In this document: positions 53,595-56,038 of the stretch, in pieces
How the letters are laid out: every line of letters begins with the position of its first letter
How positions within the stretch are numbered: position 1 is the stretch's first letter
Origin: Dechloromonas sp. Dech2017
GTDB lineage: Bacteria; Pseudomonadota; Gammaproteobacteria; Burkholderiales; Rhodocyclaceae
Length of the DNA stretch: 56,038 nucleotides
Direction: 5' to 3'
NCBI GenBank assembly: GCA_009469585.1
Contig: SSXW01000027.1
Location: 1 to 56,038, forward strand
Position numbers and translations under genes: made by a program
The notes under the pieces: generated by a model
Seen by the model: only the letters and a program-made list of their open reading frames with translations
Told to the model about the DNA's origin: nothing
Database searches by the model: none

Positions 53595-53632
53595 GACGGT
53601 CGACGGGAAAATCAGGCAAAAAAGCGAATTTT
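53595..53632 (+). repeat. Dispersed intergenic repeat, copy 7
   Basis: GACGGTCGACGGGAAAATCA then GGCAAAAAAGCGAATTTT. It has the orientation of copies 3 and 6. The TGA and last six codons of the CitE-like gene (KIRFFA) fall inside it, and it ends 8 bases before the truC start. Confidence 0.6.
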
Positions 53633-54595
53633 CGCCTCGGCCGGAATGGCCATGCCGGTGACGTGGGCGCGATCGAGCAGTTCCCAGTAATAGCGGTAGG
53701 AGGCGCGGTCGTGCAGCTTGCCCGCGTGCTGGATCGGACCCCAATCCTTGTCCTGGGCGGCGATGAGGATTTCCGCTGCGGCCTGCACTTCGGAAAAATC
53801 CGGGCGCATGGCTTCGACGATGGGCACGATCTGGTTCGGGTGGATGCTCCACATGCGCAGGTAGCCGAACTCGCAGCGGGCGCGCCGGGCATCGTCGTGG
53901 ATGGTGTCGATGTCCTTCAGTTCGGTGGTCACGTTGTGCGACGGGACGACGCCGTTGGCCAGCGCCGCCGCGGTGATCTCGCACTTGGCGCGGGCGACCA
54001 GGGGGTGATCGAACTGGCCGGGGCTTTTCATGGCGCTGCCGGGAATGGCGCCGTGGTGGCCGGAAACGAAATCCATCAGGCCGAAATCGAGCGACTCGAC
54101 GCCGGGCAGGGCGGCGATCTCCCACACCTCGCGCAGCGCGCCGTGGGTTTCGATCAGCACGTGCACGGGAATCCGGCGGTCGACGCCAAATTTTTGCTCA
54201 ATTTCACGCAATGCCTCGATCTGTATCTGCACGTCTTCCGCGCTGCACGGCTTGGGCAGCGTGATGAAAGGTAGCCGACTGCCAGCGATGCCGACCAGGA
54301 TTTCCATGTCCTGCCGCCAGTGGGCATGGGTCACGTCATGGACGCGGGCGCCGACCCGGTTGAACAGGTTGTCTTCCGACATGATGACGCCGGCCGCCAT
54401 CTCGGCGTGCTCGCGTTCGGCTCCGGCGTGGGCGCCATCCTCGCAGTCGCATGTGATGTCGAAGATCGGCCCGAGTTCCTTCTGCAACTGCAGCGCCTTG
54501 CGCATCAGTTTTTCCGAGCCGGCGTAGTGATCGACGGCGGGCAGGATGGGGAAGGGCTTTTCGCCGGCAAAGAGGACAGCTTTCGGGTGGCGCAT
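53612..54595 (-). CDS. HpcH/HpaI aldolase / CitE-like CoA-ester lyase, 327 aa
   Basis: A TIM-barrel lyase of the citrate-lyase-beta type: the early HPKAVLFAGEKPFPILPA segment, ITCDCEDGAHAGAEREHAE with the acidic metal ligands, HVLIETHGALREVWEIA (metal-binding Glu) and LDFGLMDFVSGHHGA. It cleaves or forms malyl-, citramalyl- or related CoA esters; which one cannot be told. The ATG at 54,595 is used; a TTG at 54,640 lies in the terminator of mdh. Placement after mdh fits a C4-acid function. A terminator separates the two, so transcription is probably independent. The last residues are encoded by a dispersed repeat. Confidence 0.85.
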   Translation of the reverse strand: MRHPKAVLFAGEKPFPILPAVDHYAGSEKLMRKALQLQKELGPIFDITCDCEDGAHAGAEREHAEMAAGVIMSEDNLFNRVGARVHDVTHAHWRQDMEILVGIAGSRLPFITLPKPCSAEDVQIQIEALREIEQKFGVDRRIPVHVLIETHGALREVWEIAALPGVESLDFGLMDFVSGHHGAIPGSAMKSPGQFDHPLVARAKCEITAAALANGVVPSHNVTTELKDIDTIHDDARRARCEFGYLRMWSIHPNQIVPIVEAMRPDFSEVQAAAEILIAAQDKDWGPIQHAGKLHDRASYRYYWELLDRAHVTGMAIPAEAKIRFFA

Positions 54596-54630
54596 TTCAG
54601 TTGTCAGGATCGAGTTGTCAGGGGTTTGAG

Positions 54631-54670
54631 CCAAAAGCAAAAGGGCCGCGGTATTCTACCGCGGCCCTTT
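54631..54670 (-). terminator. Rho-independent terminator of mdh
   Basis: AAAGGGCCGCGGTA and TACCGCGGCCCTTT form a perfect 14-bp stem with a 3-base loop. On the minus strand, T-rich sequence follows (TTTTGCTTTT). It sits 40 bases after the mdh stop and 46 bases before the CitE-like start. Confidence 0.9.
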
Positions 54671-54710
54671 GTTTCGCTAACAGCTAATCACTAGCAGCTA
54701 ACAGCTCGCC

Positions 54711-55697
54711 TTACAGCATGCCCTTGACGGCTTCGGCTTCGTCGGTCAGTTCCTTCAGCGTCAGGTTGATCTTTTCCTGGCTGTAGGAATCGATTTCCAG
54801 ACCCTGGATGATCTTGAACGAACCACCCTTGCACTCGCACGGGAAGCCGAACACGATGCCGGCCGGAATGCCGTAGGAACCGTCGGACGGAACGCCCATC
54901 GTGACCCAGTCGCTGGAACCGAGGACCCAGTCACGGACGTGGTCGATGGCGGCGTTGGCAGCGGAAGCGGCAGACGACAGGCCGCGGGCTTCGATGATGG
55001 CGGCGCCGCGCTTGCCGACGGTCGGCAGGAAGACGTCGTTGTTCCACACGGCGTCGTTGATCAGGGCCTTGACGTTGTCGCCGTTCGATTCGCAGTTGCG
55101 GTAATCGGCGTACATCGTCGGCGAGTGGTTACCCCAGACGACCAGCTTCTTGAAGGAAGAAACGGCGCGGCCGGTCTTCTCGGCCAGTTGCGACAGGGCG
55201 CGGTTGTGGTCGAGGCGCAGCATGCCGTGGTAGTTGTTCGGGTTGGTGCGGCCAACCTTCTTGGCGGCGGCAGCGGCGATGTAGGCATTGGTGTTGCAGG
55301 GGTTGCCGACGACCAGGACCTTGACGTCTTCCTTGGCGTTCTCGGCGATGGCCTTGCCCTGGACGGTGAAGATGGCGCCGTTGGCGGTCAGCAGGTCGGC
55401 ACGCTCCATGCCCTTGGTACGGGGGCGGGCACCGACCAGCAGGCAGACGTCGGCATCCTTGAAGGCGACGTTCGGATCGTCGGTGGCGACCATGCCGGCG
55501 AGCAGCGGGAAAGCGCAGTCGTCGAGTTCCATCATGACGCCCTTGACAGCTTGCTGGGCCTGCGGCAGGTCGAGCAACTGGAGGATCACCGGCTGGTCTT
55601 TGCCGAGCATTTCGCCGGAGGCAATGCGGAACAGCAGGCTATAACCGATCTGGCCGGCGGCGCCGGTAACAGCTACGCGCATGGGGGCTTTGGACAT
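54711..55697 (-). CDS. mdh: Malate dehydrogenase, 328 aa
   Basis: Oxidises malate to oxaloacetate with NAD in the TCA cycle. It has the nucleotide loop [16 protein letters not shown], substrate Arg in [30 protein letters not shown] (catalytic Asp) and the active-site His in [12 protein letters not shown]. Length and sequence type are those of the LDH-like betaproteobacterial Mdh. Upstream are a good sigma-70 promoter and a perfect 18-bp palindrome; downstream is a strong terminator, so it is a single-gene unit. In many relatives a gntR gene and sdh lie next to it; here an IS3 element occupies that side. Confidence 0.97.
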   Translation of the reverse strand: MSKAPMRVAVTGAAGQIGYSLLFRIASGEMLGKDQPVILQLLDLPQAQQAVKGVMMELDDCAFPLLAGMVATDDPNVAFKDADVCLLVGARPRTKGMERADLLTANGAIFTVQGKAIAENAKEDVKVLVVGNPCNTNAYIAAAAAKKVGRTNPNNYHGMLRLDHNRALSQLAEKTGRAVSSFKKLVVWGNHSPTMYADYRNCESNGDNVKALINDAVWNNDVFLPTVGKRGAAIIEARGLSSAASAANAAIDHVRDWVLGSSDWVTMGVPSDGSYGIPAGIVFGFPCECKGGSFKIIQGLEIDSYSQEKINLTLKELTDEAEAVKGML

Positions 55698-55796
55698 ATG
55701 TCGCTCCTGTATGAAACAGCGTGATAGAAATTGTGCGGGTCTGCTCGAATGCCGGCTTTAATGGTTTCCTTGCGTGGCAGGCACTGGAGACCGCCG

Positions 55797-55825
55797 ATGT
55801 TAGAAGTTCGTCGTTAACCTGTCAA
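55797..55825 (-). promoter_or_regulatory. Predicted sigma-70 promoter of mdh
   Basis: On the minus strand TTGACA (55,825-55,820), a 17-base spacer and TAACAT (55,802-55,797). The -35 is consensus. The leader to the mdh ATG is about 90 bases. Confidence 0.65.
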
Positions 55826-55833
55826 TTCATCAT

Positions 55834-55851
55834 CTGTCTTATATAAGACAG
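55834..55851. promoter_or_regulatory. Perfect 18-bp palindrome, probable GntR-family operator
   Basis: CTGTCTTATATAAGACAG is fully symmetric and lies 8 bases upstream of the mdh -35 box. TCTTATATAAGA-type sites are typical of GntR/FadR-family regulators of TCA-cycle genes in betaproteobacteria. The position suits a regulator acting on mdh and on a divergent neighbour that is now separated by the IS. Confidence 0.6.
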
Positions 55852-55881
55852 TCTAGCCGCCGCTGGATTCCCGCCTGTCAT

Positions 55882-55906
55882 ACTGCGGGTTTCCAAAGCC
55901 CGCAGT
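55882..55906. repeat. Perfect hairpin next to the IS end
   Basis: ACTGCGGG, a 9-base loop and CCCGCAGT. It lies between the mdh operator and the IS3 element. It could be the terminator of a former divergent gene or part of the insertion boundary. Confidence 0.45.
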
Positions 55907-56038
55907 GATAGGGTAATCCCCCCATTTTTAGCAGCGGTCAGAAGTAGAGGTGGTTAAAAGTGCTGACTTCTGTTTCGGGGTAATGCCGCCGAGTGCCATG
56001 TTGGGGCGCTCGTGATTGTAGGTCCACATCCAGTCGGT
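55906..56038 (-). mobile_element. IS3-family insertion sequence, right part cut by window edge
   Basis: The element runs out of the window. Its inner end probably falls near 55,906, where TGATAGGGTAATCCCCCCA could be the terminal repeat (IS3-family ends start with TG); this is inferred without the other end. It is oriented so that its transposase reads towards mdh. Confidence 0.6.
55928..56038 (-). CDS. IS3-family transposase OrfB, C-terminal 36 residues
   Basis: The minus strand encodes TDWMWTYNHERPNMALGG, then ITPKQKSALL and ends ...SDRC. The YN..RPN.ALGG(I/M)TP block is the conserved C-terminal end of IS3-family DDE transposases. The 5' part, with the catalytic residues, lies beyond the window. 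Confidence 0.9.
   Translation of the reverse strand, partial: TDWMWTYNHERPNMALGGITPKQKSALLTTSTSDRC

Noticed and set aside
1..56038. CRISPR array, rRNA or tRNA genes, integrase
   Set aside because: I read both strands for regularly spaced repeats, T-loop-like motifs and recombinase motifs, and found none that hold up; the island's attachment site is not in the window.

Overview
The window reads as a stretch of betaproteobacterial chromosome, most likely from the Rhodocyclales (Dechloromonas/Azonexus-like). This is an inference from the gene set (NnrS, YaiI, GTG-started psd, rlmF, class-II-like nitronate monooxygenase, an mdh with a GntR-type palindrome) and from GC-rich codon use right of about 33 kb. 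No rRNA or tRNA gene is present to confirm it.

Positions 1-33,000 form an accessory defence island, visibly lower in GC and with no integrase in view. Its left arm (250-9,144, minus strand) is a tightly packed eight-gene run, mostly of unrecognised proteins. It includes a MESH1-like HD nucleotide hydrolase, a protein with an EIQSDW motif known from phage polyvalent proteins, and a SLOG/putative-molybdenum-carrier protein. It diverges from a BrxR/CapW-type WYL regulator (9,311). The right arm is a plus-strand cassette: SNF2 helicase (DrmD-like), a 1,634-aa Eco57I/DrmMI-like adenine methylase, a HigB-HigA-SecB-like toxin-antitoxin-chaperone (TAC) module, a 2,137-aa DUF1998 helicase with a C-terminal Vsr-like nuclease domain (DruE-like), and a RelE-fused UvrD helicase. 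It looks like a DISARM/Druantia hybrid with a nested TAC module, and is the best candidate here for an undescribed system. Behind it lie a decayed DUF2779 fragment, an intact DUF2779/Cas4-like nuclease with a small membrane partner, and an AbiEi-like-Fic fusion with four phased operator repeats.

From 33,000 on the sequence is GC-rich core genome. It holds a CheB-CheR-PAS protein coupled to a GGDEF-EAL protein, a STAS-like protein, yaiI, a periplasmic beta-helix protein, a BvgS-like hybrid kinase, psd, rlmF, a TPR gene broken by an amber codon, a small monooxygenase, nnrS, a nitronate monooxygenase, a porin plus PstS-like pair, a CBS protein, a truC broken by an ochre codon, a CitE-like lyase and mdh. 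The right edge enters an IS3-family element inserted upstream of mdh.

Two dispersed repeats mark the core half: a roughly 40-bp intergenic motif in at least seven copies (none seen in the island) and a 159-bp long-palindrome MITE-like element between convergent genes. Some copies of the short repeat supply start or stop codons to neighbouring genes.
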